Origin: Micromonospora chalcea
Lineage (GTDB): Bacteria > Actinomycetota > Actinomycetes > Mycobacteriales > Micromonosporaceae
Direction: 5' to 3'
Assembly (NCBI RefSeq): GCF_002926165.1
Contig: NZ_MAGP01000156.1
Coordinates: forward strand, 1 to 33,560
DNA: 33,560 nt
Numbering within the stretch: the first letter of the stretch is position 1; each line of letters starts with the position of its first letter. Positions 14,069 through 21,152 of the stretch are shown here, piece after piece. Position numbers and translations under genes: made by a program. Under the pieces are notes generated by a model. It searched no databases, had not been told where the DNA came from, and worked only from the letters and a program-made list of their open reading frames with translations.

Positions 14069-16192
14069 ATGGAGCACGGACCCGGCCACCACAGCGACCA
14101 CGGCGGCGCGCACGCCGGGCACGACCCGGAGCAGTTCCGCCGCCGATTCTGGCTGAGCCTGGCGCTGACCCTGCCGATCGTCGCCACCAGTCACATGGTG
14201 ATGGACTGGTTCGGCTACTCGATCGACCTTCCCGGCGTGCGCTGGGTCGGCCCGGTGCTCGGCACCGTGGTCTTCCTCTACGGCGGCTGGCCGTTCCTCA
14301 CCGGCGGCCTGCGTGAGCTGCGCGAACGCAGCCCCGGCATGATGCTGCTGATCTCGATGGCGATAGTCGTCGCGTACCTCGCCTCGGCCGCCACCAGCAT
14401 CGGTCTGTTCGACCTGGACTTCTGGTGGGAGCTGGCCGCGCTGGTCACCATCATGCTGCTCGGCCACTGGCAGGAGATGCGGGCGGTCGGGCAGGCACGC
14501 GGCGCGCTCGGCGCCCTCGCGGCGCTGCTGCCCGACGACGCCGAGCGCCTGGACGACGCCGGGCGGCCGCATCCGGTGCCGGTCGGCGAGCTGCGGGTGG
14601 GCGACCTGGTGCTGGTGCGCCCCGGCGGACGGGTGCCGGCGGACGGGCGGATCGTCGAGGGCGCCGCCGAGCTGGACGAGTCGATGATCACCGGCGAGTC
14701 GCGGCCGGTGGCCCGCGCCGCCGGGGACCGGGTGGTCGCCGGCACCGTGGCCACCGACTCCACCCTCCGGGTACGCGTCGAGGCGGTCGGCGCGGACACC
14801 GCGCTGGCCGGCATCGGGCGGCTCGTCGCCGAGGCGCAGGCCTCCGGCGGGCGCGCGCAGGTGCTCGCCGACCGGTTCGCCGCGCTGCTGTTCTACCTGG
14901 CGGCGTTCGCCGGCCTGGCGACGTTCGCGGTGTGGGCGCTGCTCGGCGACCCCGACCAGGCGGTGGTACGCACCGTGACGGTGCTGGTGATCGCCTGCCC
15001 GCACGCGCTCGGCCTGGCGATCCCGCTGGTGGTGGCGCTGTCCACAGCGCTGTCGGCGCGCGCCGGCATCCTGGTCAAGGACCGGCTCGCGCTGGAGCGG
15101 ATGCGCACCGTCGACACCGTCCTGTTCGACAAGACCGGCACGCTCACCACCGGCCGGCACACGGTGACCGGCGTGGCCGCCACCGGCGGGCTGGACTCCA
15201 CGGCCGCCCTGGCCCTGGCCGGCGCGGTCGAGGCCGACAGCGAGCACCCGCTGGCCCGCGCGCTCGTCGCCGCCGCCGCCGACGCGCGGCCGACGTCCGA
15301 CGCCGGGCCGACGTCTCCCGGGCCGACGTCTCCCGGGCCGACGTCTCCGACCGGGTCCGACGCCGAGCCCGGCCCGGCGCGTCCGGTCGCGCGCGGCTTC
15401 CGGGCGCTGACCGGCCGGGGCGTGCGCGCCACCGTGGACGGCGTGGACTGGGCGGTCGGCGGCCCGGCCCTGCTGCGCGAACTCGACGCCCCGGTGACGG
15501 ACGACCTGGCCCGGGCCGCGCAGGAGTGGTCGGGCCGGGGCGCCGCGGTGCTGCACCTGGTCCGCCTGCCCGAGGGCGGGCCGCCGGAGGTGACCGCCGC
15601 GTTCGGGCTGGAGGACCAGGTCCGCCCGGAGGCGCGGGCCGCCGTGGCCCAGCTGCGCGACCTCGGCGTACGCAAGATCGTGATGATCACCGGCGACGCG
15701 CGCCCGGTGGCCGAGGCGGTCGCCGCCGACCTCGGGTTCCGGCCCGGCGTCGACGAGGTCTTCGCCGAGGTGCTCCCGGCCGACAAGGACAAGGCGGTGG
15801 CCGAGCTGCGCGGTCGGGGACTGACGGTGGCCATGGTCGGCGACGGCGTGAACGACGCCCCGGCGCTCGCGCGCGCCGACGTCGGGCTGGCCATCGGCGC
15901 CGGCACCGACGTGGCGATCGAGTCCGCCGGGGTGGTGCTGGCCGGCTCCGACCCGCGCGGCGTCGGCGGCGTGATCCGGCTGTCCCGCGCGTCGTACCGG
16001 AAGATGCGGCAGAACCTGGCCTGGGCGGCCGGCTACAACGTGGTCGCGATCCCGCTGGCCGCCGGTGTCCTCGCCTGGGCCGGGATCGCGCTCAGCCCGG
16101 CGCTGGGCGCGGTGCTGATGTCCGCCTCCACCATCGTGGTGGCGCTCAACGCCCAACTGCTGCGCCGGGTCCGGATCACCCCGGCCGACTGA
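14069..16192 (+). CDS. copB: Copper-exporting P1B-type ATPase, CopB (CPH) class
   Basis: A 707-aa P-type ATPase pumping copper (or silver) out across the membrane. The transmembrane metal motif is Cys310-Pro-His (ACPHALGLAIP), marking the CopB/P1B-3 class rather than the CPC class. The N-terminus is a short His-rich tail (EHGPGHHSDHGGAHAGH) with no CxxC heavy-metal domain. Other hallmarks are MITGESRPV (actuator), DKTGTLTTG (phosphorylated Asp354), EHPLARAL (nucleotide pocket) and GDGVNDAPAL. A Pro/Thr/Ser-rich stretch from a 15-bp tandem repeat sits in the nucleotide-binding domain just after EHPLARAL. The ATG at 14069 is fixed by the leaderless promoter; the frame is open to 14033, but that would place the promoter inside the gene. 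It is probably monocistronic and copper-induced. Confidence 0.9.
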   Translation: MEHGPGHHSDHGGAHAGHDPEQFRRRFWLSLALTLPIVATSHMVMDWFGYSIDLPGVRWVGPVLGTVVFLYGGWPFLTGGLRELRERSPGMMLLISMAIVVAYLASAATSIGLFDLDFWWELAALVTIMLLGHWQEMRAVGQARGALGALAALLPDDAERLDDAGRPHPVPVGELRVGDLVLVRPGGRVPADGRIVEGAAELDESMITGESRPVARAAGDRVVAGTVATDSTLRVRVEAVGADTALAGIGRLVAEAQASGGRAQVLADRFAALLFYLAAFAGLATFAVWALLGDPDQAVVRTVTVLVIACPHALGLAIPLVVALSTALSARAGILVKDRLALERMRTVDTVLFDKTGTLTTGRHTVTGVAATGGLDSTAALALAGAVEADSEHPLARALVAAAADARPTSDAGPTSPGPTSPGPTSPTGSDAEPGPARPVARGFRALTGRGVRATVDGVDWAVGGPALLRELDAPVTDDLARAAQEWSGRGAAVLHLVRLPEGGPPEVTAAFGLEDQVRPEARAAVAQLRDLGVRKIVMITGDARPVAEAVAADLGFRPGVDEVFAEVLPADKDKAVAELRGRGLTVAMVGDGVNDAPALARADVGLAIGAGTDVAIESAGVVLAGSDPRGVGGVIRLSRASYRKMRQNLAWAAGYNVVAIPLAAGVLAWAGIALSPALGAVLMSASTIVVALNAQLLRRVRITPAD
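15305..15348 (+). repeat. 15-bp tandem repeat inside copB
   Basis: The unit GGGCCGACGTCTCCC occurs almost three times (15305-15319, 15320-15334, 15335-15348), with a degenerate partial copy just upstream. It encodes repeated GPTSP and stays in frame because the unit is 15 bp. Copy-number change would alter only the length of a flexible loop. Confidence 0.85.
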
Positions 16193-16255
16193 CCTGCAGT
16201 TCCGGTTCCCGAGCCGCCTTGAGGTTCGCGGATGCGAGCCACCATGCCCCTTCCA

Positions 16256-16271
16256 GCCCGCACCTGCGGGC
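16256..16271. promoter_or_regulatory. Palindromic operator candidate for the molybdate operon
   Basis: GCCCGCA-CC-TGCGGGC is a perfect inverted repeat ending 3 bp before the -10 TAGGGT at 16275. It therefore lies in the promoter spacer, where MerR-like DNA-binding domains usually bind. The first operon gene encodes such a domain, so autoregulation is a reasonable inference. Confidence 0.5.
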
Positions 16272-16274
16272 CGC

Positions 16275-16280
16275 TAGGGT
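16275..16280 (+). promoter_or_regulatory. -10 element of a leaderless promoter (TAGGGT)
   Basis: TAGGGT ends 6 nt before the GTG at 16287, the standard spacing for a leaderless transcript. No Shine-Dalgarno sequence is present. Confidence 0.6.
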
Positions 16281-16286
16281 GAGCGC

Positions 16287-16685
16287 GTGACGGTGTTCCG
16301 GATCGGTGAGGCAGCCGAACTGCTCGGGGTCAGCGCGGACACGGTCCGCCGCTGGATCGACGCCGGCAAGCTGCCGGCCACCCGCGACGAGCACGGCCAC
16401 CGGGTGCTCGACGGCGCCGACGTCGCAGCGTTCGTCCGCGCTCCCGGCCACCCCGAGCTGTCCTCGGCCCGCAACCGGCTGCGCGGCATCGTCACCGCCG
16501 TGGTCAAGGACACCGTGATGGCCCAGGTGGACATCCAGGCCGGGCCGTTCCGGGTGGTGTCGCTGATGAGCCGCGAGGCCGTCGACGACCTCGACCTCCA
16601 GGTCGGCGCCGTCGCCGTCGCCGTGATCAAGTCGACCACCGTCGTGGTCGAGCGAGCCACCCCCAGGGGAAGGACCAGCCCGTGA
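16287..16685 (+). CDS. HTH (MerR/excisionase-type)-Mop domain molybdenum-responsive regulator
   Basis: A 132-aa protein. Residues 1-50 are a MerR/excisionase-like winged helix (FRIGEAAELLGVSADTVRRW, then GKLPATRDEHGHRVLDGADV). Residues from about 59 to 124 are a Mop/TOBE molybdate-binding domain (SARNRLRGIVTAVVKDTVMAQVDI and VGAVAVAVIKSTTVVVERA). It is thus a compact analogue of ModE that should sense molybdate or tungstate. It overlaps modA by 4 bp (GTGA) and heads the modABC operon. The GTG at 16287 is fixed by the leaderless -10. A molbindin-like storage role is less likely because of the DNA-binding domain. Confidence 0.85.
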   Translation: MTVFRIGEAAELLGVSADTVRRWIDAGKLPATRDEHGHRVLDGADVAAFVRAPGHPELSSARNRLRGIVTAVVKDTVMAQVDIQAGPFRVVSLMSREAVDDLDLQVGAVAVAVIKSTTVVVERATPRGRTSP

Positions 16686-17464
16686 CCGTACGGTGGATCC
16701 GCGCCGCCCTCGCCGGCGCGCTGGTGGCGGCGCTCGGCCTGACCGGCTGCGGCGACGCGGACGCCCCGGCCGGACCCGACGGCGCCGGCCCGGTGACGGT
16801 GTTCGCCGCCGCCTCGCTCACCGAGTCGTTCACCCGGCTCGGCAAGGACTACGAGGCCGCGCACCCGGGCCGTACCGTCCGGTTCAACTTCGGCGGCAGC
16901 TCCGGGCTGGCCACCCAGATCACCCAGGGCGCGCCCGCCGACGTGTTCGCCGCCGCGTCCCCGGCCACCATGAAGACGGTCACCGACGCCGGTGACGCCG
17001 CGGGCGAACCGGCCGTGCTGGTCCGCAACCAGCTCGTCGTGGCCGTACCCCGGGGTAACCCGGCCCGGGTCGGCGGCCTGGCCGACCTCGCCCGCCCCGG
17101 CGTCAAGGTGGCGCTCTGCGCCGAGCAGGTGCCCTGCGGCGCCGCCGCGCGCACCGCGCTCGACGCGGCCGGTGTGCGGCTCACGCCCGCCACGCTCGAA
17201 CAGGACGTCAAGGGCGCGCTGGCCAAGCTGCGCCTCGGCGAGGTCGACGCCGCGCTGGTCTACCGCACCGACGTCCGCGCCGCTCCCGGGCTCGACGCGG
17301 TCGAGTTCCCGGAGTCCGCGCGCGCGGTGAACGACTACCCGATCGTGGTGCTGCGCGCCGCCGCCAATTCGGCCGGCGCCCGCGCCTTCGTCGACTTCGT
17401 CCGCTCCGACGCCGGGCTCGCCGTGCTCACCGCCGCCGGGTTCCAGGCGCCGCCCGGCGCATGA
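16682..17464 (+). CDS. modA: Molybdate ABC transporter substrate-binding lipoprotein ModA
   Basis: A 260-aa periplasmic-type binding protein with a lipoprotein signal: a hydrophobic stretch ending LGLTGC, so Cys23 is the lipidation site. The mature part has the ModA pattern: VTVFAAASLTESF, FNFGGSSGLATQI, GAPADVFAAAS, and VDAALVYRTDVRA near the C-terminus. These include the Ser/Ala/Tyr residues that bind the tetrahedral oxyanion. It starts at the GTG overlapping the regulator stop and overlaps modB by 4 bp (ATGA). Selectivity for molybdate against tungstate cannot be told from sequence. Confidence 0.93.
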   Translation: MTVRWIRAALAGALVAALGLTGCGDADAPAGPDGAGPVTVFAAASLTESFTRLGKDYEAAHPGRTVRFNFGGSSGLATQITQGAPADVFAAASPATMKTVTDAGDAAGEPAVLVRNQLVVAVPRGNPARVGGLADLARPGVKVALCAEQVPCGAAARTALDAAGVRLTPATLEQDVKGALAKLRLGEVDAALVYRTDVRAAPGLDAVEFPESARAVNDYPIVVLRAAANSAGARAFVDFVRSDAGLAVLTAAGFQAPPGA

Positions 17465-18258
17465 GCCGCACGGTACGCCGGCAGCGGGTGCCGATCGCCC
17501 TGCTCGTGCCCGCCGGGCTGGGACTGGCCTTCCTCGTCCTGCCGCTGGCCGGTCTGCTGCTGCGAGCCCCCTGGACGACGCTGCCCGGGCGGCTGACCGA
17601 ACCGGGTGTGCTCACCGCGCTGCGGCTGTCGCTGGTGACCGCCACCGTCGCCACGCTGCTCTGCGTGGCGCTCGGCGTACCCCTGGCGTGGCTGCTGGCC
17701 CGGGTGGAGTTCCCCGGGCGGCGGCTGGTCCGGGCGCTGGTCACGGTGCCGCTGGTGCTGCCGCCGGTGGTCGGCGGCGTGGCGCTGCTGCTGGTCTTCG
17801 GCCGGCGCGGGCTGATCGGCTCGTGGCTGGACGAGACGTTCGGGGTGACGCTGCCGTTCACCACCGCCGGGGTGGTGCTGGCCGAGGCGTTCGTGGCCAT
17901 GCCGTTCCTGGTCATCGCCGTCGAGGGGGCGCTGCGCGGCGCCGACCCCCGGTACGAGGAGGCCGCCGCCACGCTCGGCGCCGGGCGGTTCACCACGTTC
18001 ACCCGGGTCACGCTGCCGCTGGTCGCCCCGGGCGTGGCGGCCGGGGCGGTGCTCTGCTGGGCCCGCGCGCTCGGCGAGTTCGGCGCCACCATCACGTTCG
18101 CCGGCAACTATCCGGGCCGCACCCAGACCATGCCGCTGGCTGTCTACCTGGCGCTGGAGACCGACCTGCAGGCCGCGATCGTGCTGAGCCTGATCCTGCT
18201 CACCGTCTCCGTGGTCATCCTCGCCGCGCTGCGCGACAAGTGGGTCGGCAGCACATGA
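17461..18258 (+). CDS. modB: Molybdate ABC transporter permease ModB
   Basis: A 265-aa membrane permease with about five or six hydrophobic segments. The cytoplasmic EAA loop reads YEEAAATLGAGRFTTFTRVTLP and contacts ModC. The ending (ALGEFGATITFAGNYPGRTQ and TMPLAVYLALETDL) is typical of molybdate and sulfate permeases. It starts at the ATG overlapping modA and ends overlapping modC (ATGA at 18255-18258), so all three are translationally coupled. Confidence 0.93.
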   Translation: MSRTVRRQRVPIALLVPAGLGLAFLVLPLAGLLLRAPWTTLPGRLTEPGVLTALRLSLVTATVATLLCVALGVPLAWLLARVEFPGRRLVRALVTVPLVLPPVVGGVALLLVFGRRGLIGSWLDETFGVTLPFTTAGVVLAEAFVAMPFLVIAVEGALRGADPRYEEAAATLGAGRFTTFTRVTLPLVAPGVAAGAVLCWARALGEFGATITFAGNYPGRTQTMPLAVYLALETDLQAAIVLSLILLTVSVVILAALRDKWVGST

Positions 18259-19310
18259 CCGCGCAGCTGGACGCGCATCTGGCCGCCGAGCGGGACGGGT
18301 TCACCCTCGACGTGCGGCTGCGCATCGCCGCCGGTGAGGTGGTGGCGCTGCTCGGCCCCAACGGCGCGGGCAAGACCACCGCGTTGCGGGTGCTCGCCGG
18401 GCTGCACCCGCTCACCGCCGGGCACCTCACGCTCGACGGCGCCGACCTGGACCGGCCGGACCGCCGGATGTGGACGCCGCCGGAACGGCGGCCGGTCGGC
18501 GTGGTGTTCCAGGACTACCTGCTGTTCCCGCACCTGAGCGCGCTGGACAACGTGGCGTTCGGGCCGCGCCGCCGGGGCGCCGACAAGCGGGCCGCCCGCG
18601 CCCGTGCCCAGGAGTGGCTGGACCGGGTCGGTCTCGGCGACCAGGCCCGGCGCCGGCCCCGGCAGCTCTCCGGCGGGCAGGCGCAGCGGGTCGCGCTGGC
18701 CCGCGCGCTCGCCGTGGACCCGGCGCTGCTGCTGCTGGACGAGCCCTTGGCCGCGCTCGACGCCCGGACCCGGCTGGACACCCGCGCCGAACTCCAGCGC
18801 CACCTCGGCGCGCATCCCGGCGCGACACTGCTCGTCACCCACGACCCCCTCGACGCGCTGGTGCTCGCCGACCGGCTGGTCATCGTGGAGCACGGCCGGG
18901 TGGTGCAGGAGGGTGACGCGGCCACCGTCACGGCGCGGCCACGCACCGACTACGTGGCCCGGCTGGTCGGGCTGAACCTGCACCGCGGACGGGCCGACGG
19001 CCACACCGTCACCGTCGGTGAGTTGACGCTCACCACCGCCGACACCGTCCACGGTGACGTGTTCGTCGCGTACCCGCCGGCCGCTGTGGCGCTGCACCCG
19101 TCCCGGCCCGAGGGCAGCCCGCGCAACGTCTGGGCGGCCACCGTCACCGGCGTGCAACGCCACGGCGACAACCTGCGCGTGCAGCTGGCCGGGCCGGTCG
19201 AGGTCGCCGCCGACGTCAGGCCCGCCGCCGCGGCCCATCTCGGACTGATCCCCGGCCGGCCGGTCTGGGCGGCGGTCAAGGCAGCCGAGACGCGCGCCTA
19301 TCCGGCGTGA
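18255..19310 (+). CDS. modC: Molybdate ABC transporter ATP-binding protein ModC
   Basis: A 351-aa ATPase: Walker A GPNGAGKTT, Q-loop VVFQDYLLFPHLSALDNVAFG, signature LSGGQAQRVALARALA, Walker B LLLLDEPLAALD and H-loop LLVTHDPLDAL. The last roughly 120 residues form a Mop/TOBE regulatory domain (VWAATVTGVQRHGDNLRVQL, then WAAVKAAETRAYP) that can bind oxyanion and inhibit transport when the cell is replete. The ATG at 18255 overlaps the modB stop; the frame is open far upstream inside modB, but only as a shadow. No terminator is evident after the gene. Confidence 0.93.
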   Translation: MTAQLDAHLAAERDGFTLDVRLRIAAGEVVALLGPNGAGKTTALRVLAGLHPLTAGHLTLDGADLDRPDRRMWTPPERRPVGVVFQDYLLFPHLSALDNVAFGPRRRGADKRAARARAQEWLDRVGLGDQARRRPRQLSGGQAQRVALARALAVDPALLLLDEPLAALDARTRLDTRAELQRHLGAHPGATLLVTHDPLDALVLADRLVIVEHGRVVQEGDAATVTARPRTDYVARLVGLNLHRGRADGHTVTVGELTLTTADTVHGDVFVAYPPAAVALHPSRPEGSPRNVWAATVTGVQRHGDNLRVQLAGPVEVAADVRPAAAAHLGLIPGRPVWAAVKAAETRAYPA

Positions 19311-19405
19311 CAAACACCGCTGGTCGCGGCATGTGTGCAGGTGAGAGGTTTGATCTGCGCTCAACCGGTCACTGGGACGGTAGCGACGACGCAAAGGGGG
19401 ACACG

Positions 19406-19678
19406 GTGCCCGACATGATCCGCAACAGGTCCAGTCAGGACGCCGACCTGCCACGGGGAGTCACCGACCCGTTGCTCTGGCGGGCCGCGTACGACGTGGC
19501 CGTCGCGCACCGGCCCGACGAGTCCGGCCGGTGCGAGAGCCTGCTGTGTGACGGTCAGGTAGCGCCGTGCGACGCGCTGACGGCGGCCCACCGGGCGATG
19601 GAGCTGGCCGGGGACCGGCACGCCGACCGGGCCGAGCCGGAAACGTGGCGTACGGAGCAGCGGCGGCGCGCCGCCTGA
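19406..19678 (+). CDS. Small conserved-looking hypothetical protein
   Basis: A 90-aa soluble, charged protein (VPDMIRNRSSQDADLPRGV, TDPLLWRAAYDVAVAHRPD, two Cys in RCESLLCDGQVAPCDALTA). I do not recognise the family. AAAGGGGGA lies 5 nt before the GTG at 19406, and codon composition fits a coding gene. The cysteine pattern C-x4-C-x6-C could bind a metal, but this is speculative. It sits alone between modC and the dehydrogenase operon, on the same strand as both. Confidence 0.6.
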   Translation: MPDMIRNRSSQDADLPRGVTDPLLWRAAYDVAVAHRPDESGRCESLLCDGQVAPCDALTAAHRAMELAGDRHADRAEPETWRTEQRRRAA

Positions 19679-19693
19679 GCATCGGGTCGCGGG

Positions 19694-19705
19694 CGGTTCG
19701 AACCG
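19694..19705. promoter_or_regulatory. Palindromic operator candidate CGGTTCGAACCG
   Basis: A perfect 12-bp palindrome immediately upstream of, and touching, the GTTGAC -35 box of the seven-gene operon. The position suits an activator or repressor. The cognate regulator is not in the window. Confidence 0.4.
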
Positions 19706-19732
19706 TTGACGCCCCGCTTCCGTGTTTATGAT
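19705..19732 (+). promoter_or_regulatory. Sigma-70-type promoter of the seven-gene operon
   Basis: The -35 GTTGAC (19705-19710) and the -10 TATGAT (19727-19732) are separated by 16 bp. Both boxes are close to the HrdB consensus and stand out in the GC-rich background. Transcription would start about 30 bp before the GTG at 19770. Confidence 0.6.
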
Positions 19733-19769
19733 CGACAACTCGGTCGGAATGCGGGGAAGAGGAGAGTTC

Positions 19770-20747
19770 GTGACGGTAGACGCCCAGGCGTTCTGGCTCC
19801 GCGCTCCCGGCGAGGGCGAGATCCGGCCGGTCCGCGTCGCCTCGCCCGGCCCGGGTGAGGTGCTGGTGCGTACCCGCTTCTCCGGCGTCAGCCGCGGCAC
19901 CGAGACGCTCGTGTTCGCCGGCCGTGTCCCGGCCGACCAGCACGCCGCGATGCGCGCGCCGTTCCAGGAGGGCGACTTCCCCGCCCCGGTCAAGTACGGC
20001 TACCTCAACGTCGGCACTGTCGAGGCCGGCGACGAGCGGCTGCTCGGCCGTACCGTCTTCTGCCTCTACCCGCACCAGAGCGCGTACGTGGTCCCGGCCG
20101 ACGCCGTGACCGTCGTGCCGGACGGCGTGCCGGCGCAGCGCGCGGTGCTGGCCGGCACCGTGGAGACCGCGGTGAACGCGCTGTGGGACGCCGCGCCGCT
20201 GGTCGGCGACCGGGTCACGGTGATCGGCGGCGGGATGGTCGGCTGCGCGGTCACCGCGCTGCTGGCCCGCTTCCCCGGCGTCCGGGTCGAGCTGGTCGAC
20301 GCCGACCCGGCCCGCGCCGACGTGGCCGCCGCGCTCGGCGCCGACTTCGCCGCGCCCGCCGACGCGGCCGGCGGTCGCGACCTGGTGGTGCACGCCAGCG
20401 CCACCGCCGACGGGCTGCAGCGCGGTCTGGAGCTGCTGCGTCCCGAGGGCACCGTGCTGGAGCTGAGCTGGTACGGCGACCGGCCGGTCACGCTCGCGCT
20501 CGGCGGCGCGTTCCACTCCCGACGGCTGCGCATCCGCAGCAGCCAGGTCGGCACGGTGTCGCCCCGGCGCGCCGACCGCAGCTACGCCGACCGGCTCGCC
20601 CTGGCCCTGGACCTGCTCGCCGACCCGGCGTTCGACGCGCTGCTCACCGGCCGGTCCCGCTTCGACGACCTGCCCGACGTGCTGGACCGGCTCGCATCGG
20701 GCCGTCTTCCGGCGCTGTGCCATCTCATCACCTACGGCGAGGAGTGA
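19770..20747 (+). CDS. Zinc-type alcohol dehydrogenase-like (MDR) oxidoreductase
   Basis: A 325-aa medium-chain dehydrogenase/reductase. The N-terminal GroES-like part has VLVRTRFSGVSRGTETLVFAG. The Cys that normally binds catalytic zinc (GICGTD in classic ADHs) is replaced by Ser-Arg here, as in the BchC-like branch with the GxSRGTE motif. The Rossmann part has VTVIGGGMVGCAVTALL and ELVDADPARADVAAALGAD. AGAGGAGA lies just before the GTG at 19770. It is the first gene of the seven-gene operon and ends 2 bp before the PTPS-like start. It probably oxidises or reduces an intermediate, such as a side-chain or sugar hydroxyl, with NAD(P). The substrate is unknown. Confidence 0.78.
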   Translation: MTVDAQAFWLRAPGEGEIRPVRVASPGPGEVLVRTRFSGVSRGTETLVFAGRVPADQHAAMRAPFQEGDFPAPVKYGYLNVGTVEAGDERLLGRTVFCLYPHQSAYVVPADAVTVVPDGVPAQRAVLAGTVETAVNALWDAAPLVGDRVTVIGGGMVGCAVTALLARFPGVRVELVDADPARADVAAALGADFAAPADAAGGRDLVVHASATADGLQRGLELLRPEGTVLELSWYGDRPVTLALGGAFHSRRLRIRSSQVGTVSPRRADRSYADRLALALDLLADPAFDALLTGRSRFDDLPDVLDRLASGRLPALCHLITYGEE

Positions 20748-20749
20748 AC

Positions 20750-21148
20750 GTGTTCAGCGTGACCGTCCGGGACCACATCATGGTCGCCCACAGCTTCCGC
20801 GGCGAGGTGTTCGGCCCGGCTCAGCGGCTGCACGGCGCGACGTTCGTCGTCGACGCCACGTTCCGCCGGCCGGAGCTGGACGACGACGGGATCGTGGTCG
20901 ACATCGGGCTGGCCACCGAGCAGCTCAAGGCCGTGCTCGGCGAGCTGAACTACCGCAATCTCGACGACGAGTCCGCCTTCACCGGGGTGAACACCACCAC
21001 CGAGGTGCTGGCCCGTACGGTGGCCGACCGGCTCGCCGACGCGGTGACGGCCGGCCGGCTGGGGGAGGGGGCGCGCGGCCTGACCGGGATCACCGTCACC
21101 CTGCACGAGTCACACATCGCCTGGGCGAGCTACGAGCGGTCGCTCTGA
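20750..21148 (+). CDS. PTPS/QueD-like T-fold protein lacking catalytic residues
   Basis: A 132-aa homologue of 6-pyruvoyl-tetrahydropterin synthase/6-carboxytetrahydropterin synthase. The fold pattern is intact (IMVAHSFRG, LHGATFVVDATF, GIVVDIGL, NTTTEVLARTVADRL, ITVTLHES). The chemistry is not: zinc His14 and His28 remain but the third ligand is Ala30 (HGA instead of HGH), the nucleophile Cys position is Ala24, and the Asp-His pair is Asn67-Tyr68. Glu120, which anchors the pterin ring, is kept. This is the state reported for S. coelicolor SCO6650, which was crystallised and found to lack zinc and PTPS activity. It probably binds a pterin- or pyrimidine-like ligand for other chemistry. GAGGAG precedes the GTG at 20750. 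Confidence 0.82.
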   Translation: MFSVTVRDHIMVAHSFRGEVFGPAQRLHGATFVVDATFRRPELDDDGIVVDIGLATEQLKAVLGELNYRNLDDESAFTGVNTTTEVLARTVADRLADAVTAGRLGEGARGLTGITVTLHESHIAWASYERSL

Positions 21149-21152
21149 CCGG

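Noticed and set aside
15305..15348. CRISPR-like repeat array
   Set aside because: The 15-bp units are directly adjacent without spacers and lie in frame within copB.
16256..16271. Hairpin as a terminator for copB
   Set aside because: It sits 3 bp from the -10 of the next promoter and has only a 2-nt loop, so an operator is the better explanation.
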